Positions 16,316 through 27,358 are shown, counted from the first letter of the stretch. The stretch: DNA of 64,000 bases from Lysinibacter cavernae (GCF_011758565.1 NZ_JAAMOX010000001.1:1155838-1219837), one strand, 5' to 3'. Translations and numbers: made by a program. Notes: generated by a model from the letters alone, not told the origin.

Positions 16316-17104
16316 TTACTCCTGCGGCGGCGTTGGGCTGATCAGGGTCCATTCGTGATACTTCGCCACGCGCCCGTCACCAGAGGACCGTCCGGTGAGC
16401 CTGCGCTGCACCCACGGCATAACGTGTTCGCGGTAGTACTTGGCATTCTCGCGTGCTCCAGGCTTCGCCCGCGGAGCCGGTGCCCGCGTGACCCAGTCGG
16501 AGGGGGCTTCAACCCCCATGGCGGCGAGCACGCGCGCGGCCACCCTGTGGTGCCCGATTTCGTTAAGGTGCAGCCGGTCGAGGGCCCAGTATTGGGAACC
16601 AGCCAGTTCGTGGTCGGTCCAGTTATCCGCAAACGGGAGCGCATTCTTTGCCGCGAGGGCACGCACGGCGTCGTTGAGCGCATCACCCTTCTTCTCGATG
16701 GCTCCGCGCAGCGGGAGGCCCTTTGTTGGGTTTCCCCCGCTCAGAAGCACAAGCTGCGAACCGGTTTGCTTCACCTGATGCACAACGTCGGCAACCTGCG
16801 CGACCAGATGGGCGAGATTTGCCTTTGGTCGAAGGATGTCGTTGCCTCCGCCGTTAAACGTCACGATGGTTGGGGCGAGGGCCAAGGCAGGCGGCAATTG
16901 CTCCGCGATGATCGGGCCAAGCAACCGGCCGCGGATGGCGAAGTTGGCGTAGTACACGGGGTCTGTGGATGAGCGGGCAAGCCCCTCCGCAACGAGGTCG
17001 GCCCACCCTCTGACCCGGTCTCCCGGATATGCGCCGCCGGGAAGATCATCACCAACACCCTCGGTGAAGCTGTCTCCGAGCGCCACATATTTAATCTCAG
17101 CCAT
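16316..17104 (-). CDS. SGNH/GDSL family hydrolase
   Basis: A 262-residue esterase-fold protein with the four SGNH blocks: 'VALGDSFTEGVGD' (nucleophile Ser), a Gly in 'NFAIRGRLL', 'TFNGGGNDILRP' (Asn) and the C-terminal 'DRLHLNEIGHHRVA' (Asp and His). No signal peptide, so cytosolic. The ATG at 17104 is chosen because TATGCT (17111-17116) lies exactly six bases upstream, a leaderless arrangement; longer in-frame extensions antisense to the next gene are not credible. Natural ester substrate unknown. Confidence 0.92.
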   Translation of the reverse strand: MAEIKYVALGDSFTEGVGDDLPGGAYPGDRVRGWADLVAEGLARSSTDPVYYANFAIRGRLLGPIIAEQLPPALALAPTIVTFNGGGNDILRPKANLAHLVAQVADVVHQVKQTGSQLVLLSGGNPTKGLPLRGAIEKKGDALNDAVRALAAKNALPFADNWTDHELAGSQYWALDRLHLNEIGHHRVAARVLAAMGVEAPSDWVTRAPAPRAKPGARENAKYYREHVMPWVQRRLTGRSSGDGRVAKYHEWTLISPTPPQE

Positions 17105-17206
17105 TCGCCCAGCATACGCATATTTCCGGGCACGGTTGCTGCACTCCTGGTATGGATGACCGCTGCGCCCTAGGCTGGGATCACACCAACTGTGATCGGA
17201 GTATTC

Positions 17207-17761
17207 ATGCTGAATTACAATCCATACGACCTCCTTGATCCCGTTGCAGAGTTTGCGGTCACGAGCACCGATATCAGCGATGGAACGCTTATGGGAAGCA
17301 TCCACTACGACACCGACAACGGCGGGACCGACACGTCGCCCCAGCTCAGCTGGTCTGGTTTTCCAGCCGAAACCAAGAGCTTCGCCGTCACCTGCTTCGA
17401 CCCGGATGCCCCAACCGCCTCTGGCTTTTGGCACTGGGCCGTGTTGAACATCCCTGCTGGCATCACCGACCTCGCAACCGGCGCAGGATCCCCCGACAGC
17501 GCGCTTCTCCCGCCGCAGGCCGTCACCCTGCCAAACGAAGTTCGACTCACGAGCTATACGGGCGCGGCTCCGCCTGAGGGCACAGGCGTGCACCGCTACC
17601 TCTTTGTGGTCCACGCTGTGGATGTTGAACGTCTCGACATCCCAAACACCATGACCCCCGCAGTTCTCGGCTTCAACCTGCACTTCCACACCCTCGGACG
17701 GGCGATCCTCACTGGGCTCGGCGAATACGGCACCCACGAGGCAGACGACCGCATCGGGTGA
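17207..17761 (+). CDS. YbhB/YbcL family PEBP-like protein
   Basis: A 184-residue phosphatidylethanolamine-binding-protein homolog: 'DTSPQLSWSGFPAETKSFAVT', 'CFDPDAPTASGFWHWAVLNIP' (each shown by their key parts DTSPQLSWSG and DPDAP..FWHW) and the 'GVHRYLFVVHAVD' segment form the anion pocket. No signal peptide. GGAG is five bases before the ATG at 17207; a GTG five codons upstream exists but has no ribosome site. Bacterial family members are of uncertain function. Confidence 0.9.
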   Translation: MLNYNPYDLLDPVAEFAVTSTDISDGTLMGSIHYDTDNGGTDTSPQLSWSGFPAETKSFAVTCFDPDAPTASGFWHWAVLNIPAGITDLATGAGSPDSALLPPQAVTLPNEVRLTSYTGAAPPEGTGVHRYLFVVHAVDVERLDIPNTMTPAVLGFNLHFHTLGRAILTGLGEYGTHEADDRIG

Positions 17762-17774
17762 GCTCACGAGGGTC

Positions 17775-17780
17775 TAGGCT
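17775..17780 (+). promoter_or_regulatory. -10 box TAGGCT for a leaderless transcript
   Basis: TAGGCT ends exactly six bases before the ATG at 17787; no ribosome site is present. Confidence 0.5.
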
Positions 17781-17786
17781 TAATCC

Positions 17787-18833
17787 ATGCGCACACACTT
17801 GCGGTGGCTTGTCCCCGCTGTCCTCGCCGTTGTTTTTTACGTTGGGCTCATGCTCATCAACCAGGCGATGTATGCCGCCTACCTCGACAATCCTGACCTG
17901 CTTGAGAGCCTTTCGACGCCGTCGCTGATCGTCACGGTGCTCTGGTTTGTACTCCCGCTCATCATGATTATCATGGCGTTTCGAGGGGCCCTTCGGGTTG
18001 CACGAGACAAACGAGAGGCGCGGCAGACCGCGAGCAACGGAGGCGCGGTGCTCAACCCGACGTCGACTGCTTCCCTTGCAGGAGCTTCGGGAGGAGCCGC
18101 AGCGCTTCCAACCCCAGCTCAGAATGGTTCAGCGGCCAACCCCGGCGCCGCAAGACGGGATGATGAGGCAGAGGATGCTCTCGACCGGGCCGCGTGGGAC
18201 GAGGCGACGCTGCTGGCAACCTACATCCGGTCGGGCGAAGAACTTGTTGCCGTTGAACTCGCGGACTCAACCCTCCTTGGAATGCTCGCCGACGATGAGA
18301 CGCCTGTCGCCAGCTTGCATGTCGCGTATGGGCAGTTCTTCGGAGAAGAACTTGGTGATGAGGTCGACGACGAAGACGCGGCCGAATTTCCACCCTATGT
18401 GACGGCTGGGCTTGTCTACACCACCGGCGATACCCGTCTCCTGACCGAACAGGACGTCACCTACGGAGCTGATTGGAGCTCGTTCACAACCGGCCAGCTG
18501 GTGGTCACCACCGACAGGTTCTTGCTCAAGCCAACCGAAACCGCTCCGTCGGAGGCATCCGATTCCGCTTCCGCTTCCGCTTCCGCTGACCAGGATTGGT
18601 TGAGCTTTCCTTACGACCATCTCACCGTGATTTACCCCGCACCAGAGCGCTGGGCGCTTGTGCTCGAATACGACAACGCCGCTCCCCTGCTCATCAGCGG
18701 GCGGCAGGCCCCCGCCGCAAGCGTACTTGCCGTCTACCTGACAGCCGACGCCGAAGAAGTAGCGGATAGCCCGGCACTCGAAGGCATCAACGCGGGCGAG
18801 TACCCGATCAACCAGTCAGGAAGCCTCACATGA
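17787..18833 (+). CDS. Two-helix membrane protein with acidic cytosolic domain
   Basis: A 348-residue protein with membrane segments at about residues 8-28 and 46-68, a basic post-membrane stretch, an Ala/Gly/Pro linker and a C-terminal soluble domain. The latter includes an acidic run (GDEVDDEDAAEFPP) and an in-frame hexanucleotide array (TTCCGC four times at 18563-18586) encoding alternating Ser-Ala, which can change copy number without shifting frame. No family recognised. Its stop overlaps the next ATG (ATGA), so it is coupled to the NAD-binding protein gene. Confidence 0.8.
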   Translation: MRTHLRWLVPAVLAVVFYVGLMLINQAMYAAYLDNPDLLESLSTPSLIVTVLWFVLPLIMIIMAFRGALRVARDKREARQTASNGGAVLNPTSTASLAGASGGAAALPTPAQNGSAANPGAARRDDEAEDALDRAAWDEATLLATYIRSGEELVAVELADSTLLGMLADDETPVASLHVAYGQFFGEELGDEVDDEDAAEFPPYVTAGLVYTTGDTRLLTEQDVTYGADWSSFTTGQLVVTTDRFLLKPTETAPSEASDSASASASADQDWLSFPYDHLTVIYPAPERWALVLEYDNAAPLLISGRQAPAASVLAVYLTADAEEVADSPALEGINAGEYPINQSGSLT

Positions 18834-19462
18834 CAACATCGCTCTCAACCGTTGTAATCGTTGGCGGACACGGCCAGATTGCCCTTCACCTCACCCGCAT
18901 CCTGTCATCGGCCGGCACCGCGGTGATCGGCACCATCAGAAACCCGGCACAGGCCGCCGATATCGAGGCGGCAGGCGGAACCGCTGCCATAGTCGACCTT
19001 GAGAACGACTCAGCCGAGGATCTGGCCAAGGTTCTCAACGGTGCCGACGCCGTCGTTTTTTCGGCCGGTGCCGGACCAGGCTCAACCGCGGAACGCAAGC
19101 GAACCGTCGACTACGGCGGGGCAGTACTCACCGCAGATGCCGCGGCAATTGCCGGGGTCTCACGGCTCGTGCAGATCTCGGCCATCCGAGTTGAAGAGCC
19201 GCTCCCAGAAGGCACCGAACCGGTGTGGGCTGCATACGTTATTGCCAAGCGCGACGCCGACCACTACGTTCGGGATACCTCGCTCGACTGGACCATTCTT
19301 CGCCCAGGCCGTCTCACCAACGAACCGGCAACAGGAAATGTTGTCCTCGGCGAAGACCTCGAATCCGCTGAAATTACGCGCGAGGATGTTGCCGCGACCG
19401 TCGCACACGTACTCGACGATCCAAGCACGATCCACAAAACCCTCGACGTCGTGAACGCGTAG
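18830..19462 (+). CDS. NAD(P)-binding atypical SDR (NmrA/YwnB-like)
   Basis: A 210-residue single-domain Rossmann protein. The glycine motif 'VVIVGGHGQIALHL' is at residues 8-21, 'ADAVVFSAGAG' marks the fourth strand, 'AAYVIAKRDADHYV' holds the Tyr-Lys-like segment, and 'DWTILRPGRL' is typical of the atypical SDR5 group. Likely a flavin-reductase-like or redox-sensing protein rather than a classical dehydrogenase. ATGA overlap with the preceding membrane protein gene suggests a shared role. Confidence 0.88.
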   Translation: MTTSLSTVVIVGGHGQIALHLTRILSSAGTAVIGTIRNPAQAADIEAAGGTAAIVDLENDSAEDLAKVLNGADAVVFSAGAGPGSTAERKRTVDYGGAVLTADAAAIAGVSRLVQISAIRVEEPLPEGTEPVWAAYVIAKRDADHYVRDTSLDWTILRPGRLTNEPATGNVVLGEDLESAEITREDVAATVAHVLDDPSTIHKTLDVVNA

Positions 19463-19821
19463 CGAGGGCGCTCCAACTGGATGCCGGGGTACCCTCGGCG
19501 TCCACACCTTCGCTGGCCTGCAGCCGAAAGGCTCAGTGAGTGAACGGTGTTGCCAACCGACGTCCGACGATCCAGTCCTGGGTATCCCCTGTCTGTTGGA
19601 GAAACCGAGCAGCTTTGGAGAAGTTTTTCGACCGTATTGTCGGTGGCCAAGGCCTAGAATCAAACGTGTGTTGTGGCACCAACCATGAGGAACTCACAGA
19701 CCAGTGAGCCAAGTGGTGTCACACTGCACCATTGCCCGTCGCGCGGCTCACTGTGCCGCGCATCCTGCCTCCCAATTCTCCCCACGCGAGGCAGTCCCCC
19801 AACACACGAGATGGAGACACG
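19463..19821. other. Long intergenic region before the UvrA-like gene
   Basis: No gene of normal length is visible in these 359 bp. TAGAAT (19655-19660) is a candidate -10 on the plus strand, giving a leader of roughly 155 nt. That leader contains a GTG-initiated six-codon reading frame (19668-19688, V-L-W-H-Q-P-stop) and an overlapping 13-codon frame from 19666. Either could be a leader peptide or chance. Confidence 0.4.
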
Positions 19822-22212
<2,391 letters not shown>

Positions 22213-22221
22213 GAGGTTCCG

Positions 22222-22307
22222 TTCGCGCACACAGAAGCAGAGCCGGGTGTCATCGGGCGCGCTAGTAGTCCACGCCGGGCTCCTTCGCGCACGCAGAAGC
22301 AGAGCCG
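22222..22307. repeat. Direct repeat pair, 24 bp
   Basis: TTCGCGCAC(A/G)CAGAAGCAG and five more bases (24 bp, one mismatch) occur at 22222-22245 and 22284-22307, starting 9 bp after the UvrA-like stop. Function unknown; they could flank a lost element or be part of a transcript end. Confidence 0.7.
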
Positions 22308-22439
22308 CCCTCACGAACACACGGACTTGGCACACGAGCTGACCTCACGCGCTAGGTTGCCCAAGGGCAACTTTTCCCCACGCGCCAAGGCCCGTCCCAC
22401 ACGAGTCCCTCGCGCTGTCACCTATTCGGGCCACGGCTA

Positions 22440-22499
22440 ATCGAGGGCGGGAAATCCACACTCGTTTCGTAAGATTTGCGTGGATTTCCCGCCGTCGAT
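22440..22499. repeat. Intergenic palindromic element, family C, copy 2
   Basis: A 60-bp inverted repeat between convergent genes. Twenty-base arms (ATCGAGGGCGGGAAATCCAC) with one mismatch. Same outer sequence and same total length as the copy at 6461. Confidence 0.82.
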
Positions 22500-22508
22500 T
22501 TCCGTGCA

Positions 22509-22572
22509 GGCAGGTTCGGGCGGGCGGGCACGCAGGTTCAGGCAGGTTCGGGCGGGCGGGCACGCAGGTTCA
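22509..22572. repeat. Perfect tandem duplication of 32 bp
   Basis: Two identical 32-bp units (22509-22540 and 22541-22572), G-rich, each containing CGGGCGGGCGGGCACGC. Located just after palindrome C2. The whole 22213-22646 gap is non-coding. Confidence 0.8.
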
Positions 22573-22646
22573 GGCTGGCACGAGCCGGCACATGCTGGTA
22601 CAGCCTGACACACGCGGGCAGGAGCTAAGCAAGTATGTTGTTGCGC

Positions 22647-23414
22647 CTAATCCCGCAGCCAGGTCAGAACCGCAAGCACTCTGCGGTGGTCCGAGCCCGA
22701 ATCCTCCAAGCCAAGTTTCACAAAAATCGCTGTCACATTCTTCTCCACGGCCCCGAGGCTCAGCACCAGGCGCTCGGCGATGCCTCGGTTGGTGAGCCCC
22801 TCTGCCATGAGGCCGAGCACCTCGCCCTCCCGCGGAGTGAGCGTTGCTATGGGGTCGCGCCTCAGCGACACGAGCTGGCTCACCACCTGTGGATCAAGCA
22901 CGGTGCCCCCTGCAGCGATTCGTTGGATGGCGTCCTGCACGTCGTCTAACGACTGCACCCGGTCTTTGAGGAGGTACCCGAGCCCGTTCGCACCCGCAGC
23001 GAGCAGCTCTTGCGCGTACACGCTCTCGACGTATTGGCTCAGAAGCAACACGCCAACGGCGGGCCAGCGACGGCGGATCTCGATGGCCGCGTGAACGCCC
23101 TCGTCCCGAAACGTTGGCGGCATTCGCACGTCGGTCACGACCACATCGGGGAGCTCACCCACCGAGCAAGCGGCGAGATAGTCGATCAGGGTCACCGCGT
23201 CACCGAAGGCACCAACGGTTTCAAATCCCGCCTCATCAAACAGCCGCACAAGCCCTTCGCGCAGCAACAGCGAGTCTTCGGCGACCGCGAGTCGAATGGC
23301 TTTGGCCGACGCACCGCTCTCTACCTCAGCCGCTTGCCCACCACCAACAGTGTTGGCGTGGGCAAGCGGCTGAGTTGGAGGCGTACCGCGGAGCGGCGAA
23401 TCAGAGGAAGTCAC
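22647..23414 (-). CDS. NarL/LuxR-type response regulator
   Basis: A 255-residue regulator with about 38 extra N-terminal residues, a receiver domain (acidic pair Glu46-Asp47, phosphoacceptor Asp95 in 'VVVTDVRMP', Lys in 'YLLKDR') and a LuxR helix-turn-helix ('TPREGEVLGLMAEGLTNRGI'). It is the partner of the kinase encoded immediately upstream; its GTG overlaps the kinase stop (GTGA). The likely DNA target is the perfect palindrome at 24778-24803 ahead of the kinase. Confidence 0.93.
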   Translation of the reverse strand: MTSSDSPLRGTPPTQPLAHANTVGGGQAAEVESGASAKAIRLAVAEDSLLLREGLVRLFDEAGFETVGAFGDAVTLIDYLAACSVGELPDVVVTDVRMPPTFRDEGVHAAIEIRRRWPAVGVLLLSQYVESVYAQELLAAGANGLGYLLKDRVQSLDDVQDAIQRIAAGGTVLDPQVVSQLVSLRRDPIATLTPREGEVLGLMAEGLTNRGIAERLVLSLGAVEKNVTAIFVKLGLEDSGSDHRRVLAVLTWLRD

Positions 23415-24724
23415 ACCTCTAACGGTAGCGCGACTGTGACGACCGTTGGGCCACCGGCCGGGCTGTCGATCTGCATGGTCCCACGAAGACCGTTGACACG
23501 TTCCCCAAGCCCGGCAAGTCCATGGCCGGTGAGGATGTTGGCGCCACCCGTGCCGTTGTCAGTGACCGAGATGACGCAGCGCTCGGTGTCACCGGAACGA
23601 TCGATACCGATTGCAACCGTCACGGCGGAAGCCGACGAGTGCTTAGCCGTATTGCTGAGCAGCTCGGCAACAACAAAGTACGCCCCAAGTTCGGTTTCCG
23701 GGCTGAGCCTCGGAACGTCACCCTTGATAACCGTTGTTGGGATGGTGTTGCGGGCAACCAGCGAATCGAGGGCTACCATGAGCCCGCGGTCTTGCAGCAG
23801 GGGCGGAGCAAAGCCGCGCGAAAGTGCCCGCAGCTCTTCGAGGGTATCCGTGGCCTGGGCACGCGCCTCAACCAGCAAGTCCTTCGCGGCGCCAGGGTCT
23901 TTGTCGAGCATCCGTTCGGTTGCGGCAAGATCCATCTGGAGGCGGATGAGACGCTGCTGCGGCCCATCGTGGATGTCTCGCTCAAGGCGGCGAAGGCCGG
24001 TGTTTTCAGCGGCAACGGCCGAGCTGCGTGATGCGGCAAGATTCTCGACCTCATCGGCGAGGTCATCGGCACGGGTACGCGCAAGCATCAGGCGGGCGGC
24101 GCCGTGGTGCAGGTTCATCAGGCCGCGAAGCGTCCAGGGAAGGGTTGCAAGGACCAGCACACCAAGTCCCGTGTACAGCCAGAAATCGAACAGGGCAGGG
24201 TCGGTGATGCCGAGGCTTGGGACGTAGGTGTAGAGCAGATCGCCAACCGACTCGTTGTCGTCGCCTTGAAAGCGAGTCCAGATGACGGAGGTCGGGCCAA
24301 GAATAGCGAGGAGGACAAGCATGAGTGAGAGGCCCCAAGTGACGGCCATGAGCAGCATCTGCACGAGCGCACCGTGGAAAAAATAGCTCCAGTAGTGGGC
24401 ATTGCTCATCATTGCCCACAACCGCCCGTGTGGAGTCTTTGACTGAATCGTTGGCCAGGTTGGCCGCTCGATTGGCTCCATCCCCGCGGCCTCCAACCGG
24501 GAGAGATCCATGCTCCCCGACCAGCGCGCAACCGCGAACATTGCAATACCGATGAAGATTCCTCCGTAAAGTACGGCGAAACCAAGACCAAGACCAAGCA
24601 TGAGCCACAGCACAACGCTGATGATGGTCGCGATCACGATGTTTGGCAAGAGGTAGCCGAGCGCGCCTGGAACGCGCTTCCAGAGCTGTTGGTATGTGGG
24701 GCGGGGTGTGTCGGTGTTCGTCAT
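23411..24724 (-). CDS. DesK/NarX-type sensor histidine kinase
   Basis: A 437-residue membrane kinase. About four hydrophobic segments occur between residues 20 and 205 (a large N-terminal sensor like those of the actinobacterial DUF1707/PspC-adjacent kinases), then the HisKA_3 phosphoacceptor 'RLERDIHDGPQQRLIRLQ' with His252, and a HATPase_c domain ending 'VTDNGTGGANILTGHGLAGL'. The ATG at 24724 is chosen because it directly precedes the first hydrophobic segment; an upstream extension would cross the operator palindrome. Signal unknown; envelope stress is usual for the family. Confidence 0.92.
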   Translation of the reverse strand: MTNTDTPRPTYQQLWKRVPGALGYLLPNIVIATIISVVLWLMLGLGLGFAVLYGGIFIGIAMFAVARWSGSMDLSRLEAAGMEPIERPTWPTIQSKTPHGRLWAMMSNAHYWSYFFHGALVQMLLMAVTWGLSLMLVLLAILGPTSVIWTRFQGDDNESVGDLLYTYVPSLGITDPALFDFWLYTGLGVLVLATLPWTLRGLMNLHHGAARLMLARTRADDLADEVENLAASRSSAVAAENTGLRRLERDIHDGPQQRLIRLQMDLAATERMLDKDPGAAKDLLVEARAQATDTLEELRALSRGFAPPLLQDRGLMVALDSLVARNTIPTTVIKGDVPRLSPETELGAYFVVAELLSNTAKHSSASAVTVAIGIDRSGDTERCVISVTDNGTGGANILTGHGLAGLGERVNGLRGTMQIDSPAGGPTVVTVALPLEV

Positions 24725-24777
24725 GATTCCAGTCTGGCGAGGGATGCCGGTGTGAACTACCGGATACTCCCCCCACT

Positions 24778-24803
24778 GTATACGGGGGTTTACCCCCGTA
24801 TAC
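24778..24803. promoter_or_regulatory. Perfect 12-2-12 palindrome upstream of the two-component operon
   Basis: GTATACGGGGGT, a TT centre, then ACCCCCGTATAC: 26 bp with no mismatch. It is located 54-79 bp before the kinase start and also upstream of the divergent membrane protein gene at 24936. There is no T-run, so it is more like an operator than a terminator. Confidence 0.65.
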
Positions 24804-24923
24804 CTTCCGCCCTCCACGGCACGCCCCGCAGACGGCTTACTGACCCGTTTTCCGAGGCGCATCCGGTGGATGACCTCGGTATGGATGCCCTCGGCATGGT
24901 GCCCGCGCATCCGCCGCCCGGCC

Positions 24924-24929
24924 TAGTGT
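24924..24929 (+). promoter_or_regulatory. -10 box TAGTGT for a leaderless transcript
   Basis: TAGTGT ends exactly six bases before the ATG at 24936; no ribosome site is present. Confidence 0.45.
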
Positions 24930-24935
24930 TGTCGT

Positions 24936-25415
24936 ATGAGCCAGTTTGCCCCACCAACCAAAGCCCAAGCATTCGTCGCGAACCTCGCGATCGGGGTGCT
25001 GCTGTATAGCGTGGTGCTTGGATTCTTTAACGACTACACGGATGTGCTGGTCACGCGCTCCTACTCGGTCACCTTCCTGCTCGCCATTGTGATGCAGGCA
25101 CTCACGATGCTCACGTTTGCGCTCAAGAACCTCATCGTTCGGACGTCGAGGGCCAGCGAGCACCGGCTCAGCACCGCCGCGATGATCGCCGGCGTATGGC
25201 TGGTGCTATTCCTGTCGAAGTTTGTGTTTCTCGCGGTCATCAGCGCCCTGTTTAGCGAAGATGTCAAGATCAATGGCTTTGTCGGCATCATGCTCATTGT
25301 CGCGACCCTCACGGTGCTGCAGCGATTGGCCGAGTGGTGTTATGCGCGGTTGGGTCGCCGAGCACAGCACGAGGCCCCAACCGGAACGATTGTCGAACCG
25401 GATGAGGCCTCGTGA
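24936..25415 (+). CDS. Four-helix membrane protein of unknown function
   Basis: A 159-residue protein with membrane segments at about residues 12-34, 43-65, 80-106 and 112-130 and a short hydrophilic C-terminal tail. No family recognised. It is divergent from the two-component operon and shares its palindrome-containing gap, so it is a candidate regulon member. Confidence 0.75.
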   Translation: MSQFAPPTKAQAFVANLAIGVLLYSVVLGFFNDYTDVLVTRSYSVTFLLAIVMQALTMLTFALKNLIVRTSRASEHRLSTAAMIAGVWLVLFLSKFVFLAVISALFSEDVKINGFVGIMLIVATLTVLQRLAEWCYARLGRRAQHEAPTGTIVEPDEAS

Positions 25416-25428
25416 GGAATCCGCTCGT

Positions 25429-26550
25429 TTAGACGGGGAAGCGCACGCTTGCCGCAACTGCGCCGCCACCGGGCATATCGCCCGATCTCACGGCAAAGAT
25501 GCTCGCGCTTGAAAGCAACGCTCGCCGAAGGACTTCGTCGACAACACCGTAGTTGCGGGCATCGTCCGAGCTATCGAGCGTAATGGCCCCCGACTCGTCG
25601 TCAACAAATCCGGGGACTGCCTGGTCAATATCGACAAACAACGTCTCAACCGCGCCGAAGGTTGCGGCCCGTGCGACGTCGCTCAGGTCGGTCACGGCCC
25701 GTCCGTGTGCCGCGCGACTTGCCATGGTGTCCTTCAACTGCGCAAGCTCGGCCGCGTAGATATCGTCAAGGATGTGCCGGGCGGATGCGGCAAGGTCGGC
25801 ATCCGACTTATCTTCCGCGTTGCCAGGAATAACCTTCTCTGCCAGGTTCGGGTAGCTATTCACCGAACGATAGATGCTCACGAGCGGCTCGTTCCCCGCA
25901 ATGATGAGCGGAAGGTTATAGCCGGTGAGGACGCCACGAAGGGCCCGGTCAATTGCCCGAGAGTACTGCCGGAGCCGAACCTTGAGGCCCTCTGAGCCCT
26001 GGATGCGACCTTCTGGTTGGCGCCCACTGATGGAGTCGAGCCCAACCGCATCCGCCGCATTTTCAGGCAAGCCAGGAACGTCGACAACATGCGGTTCGGA
26101 GTCGGCCGAAATCTCGATGAGTCGAACCGAGTTCTGCGCAAGGGCAAGCACAAATGCCGCCTGCGGGAAGGTAACGGCTCGAAGCAGCGGCTTGATGTAG
26201 AAGCGGTCTGAGACCTCGATGGCGGTGGTGAGCACGTTGGGAAGCCGATAGGTCTGCACCGAGTCTGGCGTCACGAAGATCGCGAGGCTGTGCGATTGGT
26301 AGTGCCAGAACGCTACGTCATCAACCAAATCGTCGAGATGCTCCTTGACCGCCTCAATTTGAGGCTTCGCCGCTCCTGCCGCTCGCAGCTGATCGATCGC
26401 GGCGGAGGCCAAGTTCTTGAGCTCGATGCGCGACGTATCTGATTCGGCTGGGATCGGGTTCGTAGGCAGGTAAAGCGAAACCGAGATCGGATCGCGACTG
26501 GTCGCAAGTCCCTCGATATCGGCCCTCGTCGGAATGTCGATGTGTAGCAT
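25429..26550 (-). CDS. baeRF-like protein (bacterial archaeo-eukaryotic release-factor family)
   Basis: A 373-residue protein opening 'IPTRADIEGLATSRDPISVSLYLPT', here recognised by its core SVSLYLPTNP, and continuing with 'FALAQNSVRLIEI'-like strands (FVLALAQNSVRLIEI) and a central 'FYIKPLLRAV'. This is the layout of the baeRF family, related to the eRF1/Pelota/Dom34 core and thought to act on stalled or hibernating ribosomes. The GGQ-type catalytic loop is not evident to me. AAGGGG precedes the ATG. Family call is by memory of motifs and would need profile confirmation. Confidence 0.6.
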   Translation of the reverse strand: MLHIDIPTRADIEGLATSRDPISVSLYLPTNPIPAESDTSRIELKNLASAAIDQLRAAGAAKPQIEAVKEHLDDLVDDVAFWHYQSHSLAIFVTPDSVQTYRLPNVLTTAIEVSDRFYIKPLLRAVTFPQAAFVLALAQNSVRLIEISADSEPHVVDVPGLPENAADAVGLDSISGRQPEGRIQGSEGLKVRLRQYSRAIDRALRGVLTGYNLPLIIAGNEPLVSIYRSVNSYPNLAEKVIPGNAEDKSDADLAASARHILDDIYAAELAQLKDTMASRAAHGRAVTDLSDVARAATFGAVETLFVDIDQAVPGFVDDESGAITLDSSDDARNYGVVDEVLRRALLSSASIFAVRSGDMPGGGAVAASVRFPV

Positions 26551-26695
26551 GCCGTCAACCCCTTCGTCTTTCTCTCGTGATTCAGACTTCGCGGAACAAC
26601 TTCACCTGCGAAGCCTTCTGCCTGTAGCCTATCGCCGCGCGAGGGGCGAGCGACAGGCCCAAAACAAACTCACGAAATGCACTCAGGGCAGACTG

Positions 26696-27358
26696 TTAGT
26701 CTGTGGAGGTTGGACCCGGTTTTTTGGCATCCTCTTGGCCGTCAGATGCACCGGCGGCATCTGCACGTCGTGTCGCTTCAATCACGCGAGCGGCGATGAA
26801 GGGTCTCAGCCGATCACGGCGAACGGGCACGAGGTCGGGATGCCTGCGCAGCCAAGCCCCATTGAGTTCGCTGAGGTCTGCCCGTGAGTTCAGAGTTTCA
26901 AACTCTGACACCAACGCGTTGAGTTCGGCGGCAACACCCGCAGCGGCACCGGCAAAGAGACCCGGTTTTTTGCCCAGTTTCTGCGCCTTCGTTGGCGGTT
27001 TACCGTCAAGAAATTTGTCTTGGGTTCGCTCTGGCAGCGCATCCCAGACGGCAAGTTGACGCTCAAACAGGTCGCTGTGATCACCAGCACCCATTGCCTG
27101 CAGCCCGTGCGCGATGAGCCCGGCGACCGCTGGGCTCGTTCCTCCGTTGTGGGCTACCTGGGCAAAGCCAAGGTCGAGCATCTGTGCCGTGTAAAAGTCA
27201 ACGTAATAGCTCAGCACCGTTCCTTCTGGAAGGTCGGCAAACTGGATGCCGTTCTCAACGAGCGCGTTCACGACCGATACGAGCGACGCAACGACACGGT
27301 CGTCGCTTTCTGCAAGGCTCTCCTCGGAAACAACGATGCCCTCTGCTGGTACTCTCAC
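26696..27358 (-). CDS. DMP19-like (DUF4375) domain protein
   Basis: A 220-residue protein. The central segment 'LSYYVDFYTAQMLDLGFAQV' (residues about 48-67) matches the start of the DMP19/DUF4375 fold ('...YYVDFYxAQVLNGGF...'), named after a Neisseria DNA-mimic protein. The C-terminal half is helical and ends in a charged tail. GTG start. Function unknown: DNA mimicry is known for only a few members. It is located between the baeRF-like gene and the LysR gene on the same strand. Confidence 0.55.
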   Translation of the reverse strand: MRVPAEGIVVSEESLAESDDRVVASLVSVVNALVENGIQFADLPEGTVLSYYVDFYTAQMLDLGFAQVAHNGGTSPAVAGLIAHGLQAMGAGDHSDLFERQLAVWDALPERTQDKFLDGKPPTKAQKLGKKPGLFAGAAAGVAAELNALVSEFETLNSRADLSELNGAWLRRHPDLVPVRRDRLRPFIAARVIEATRRADAAGASDGQEDAKKPGPTSTD

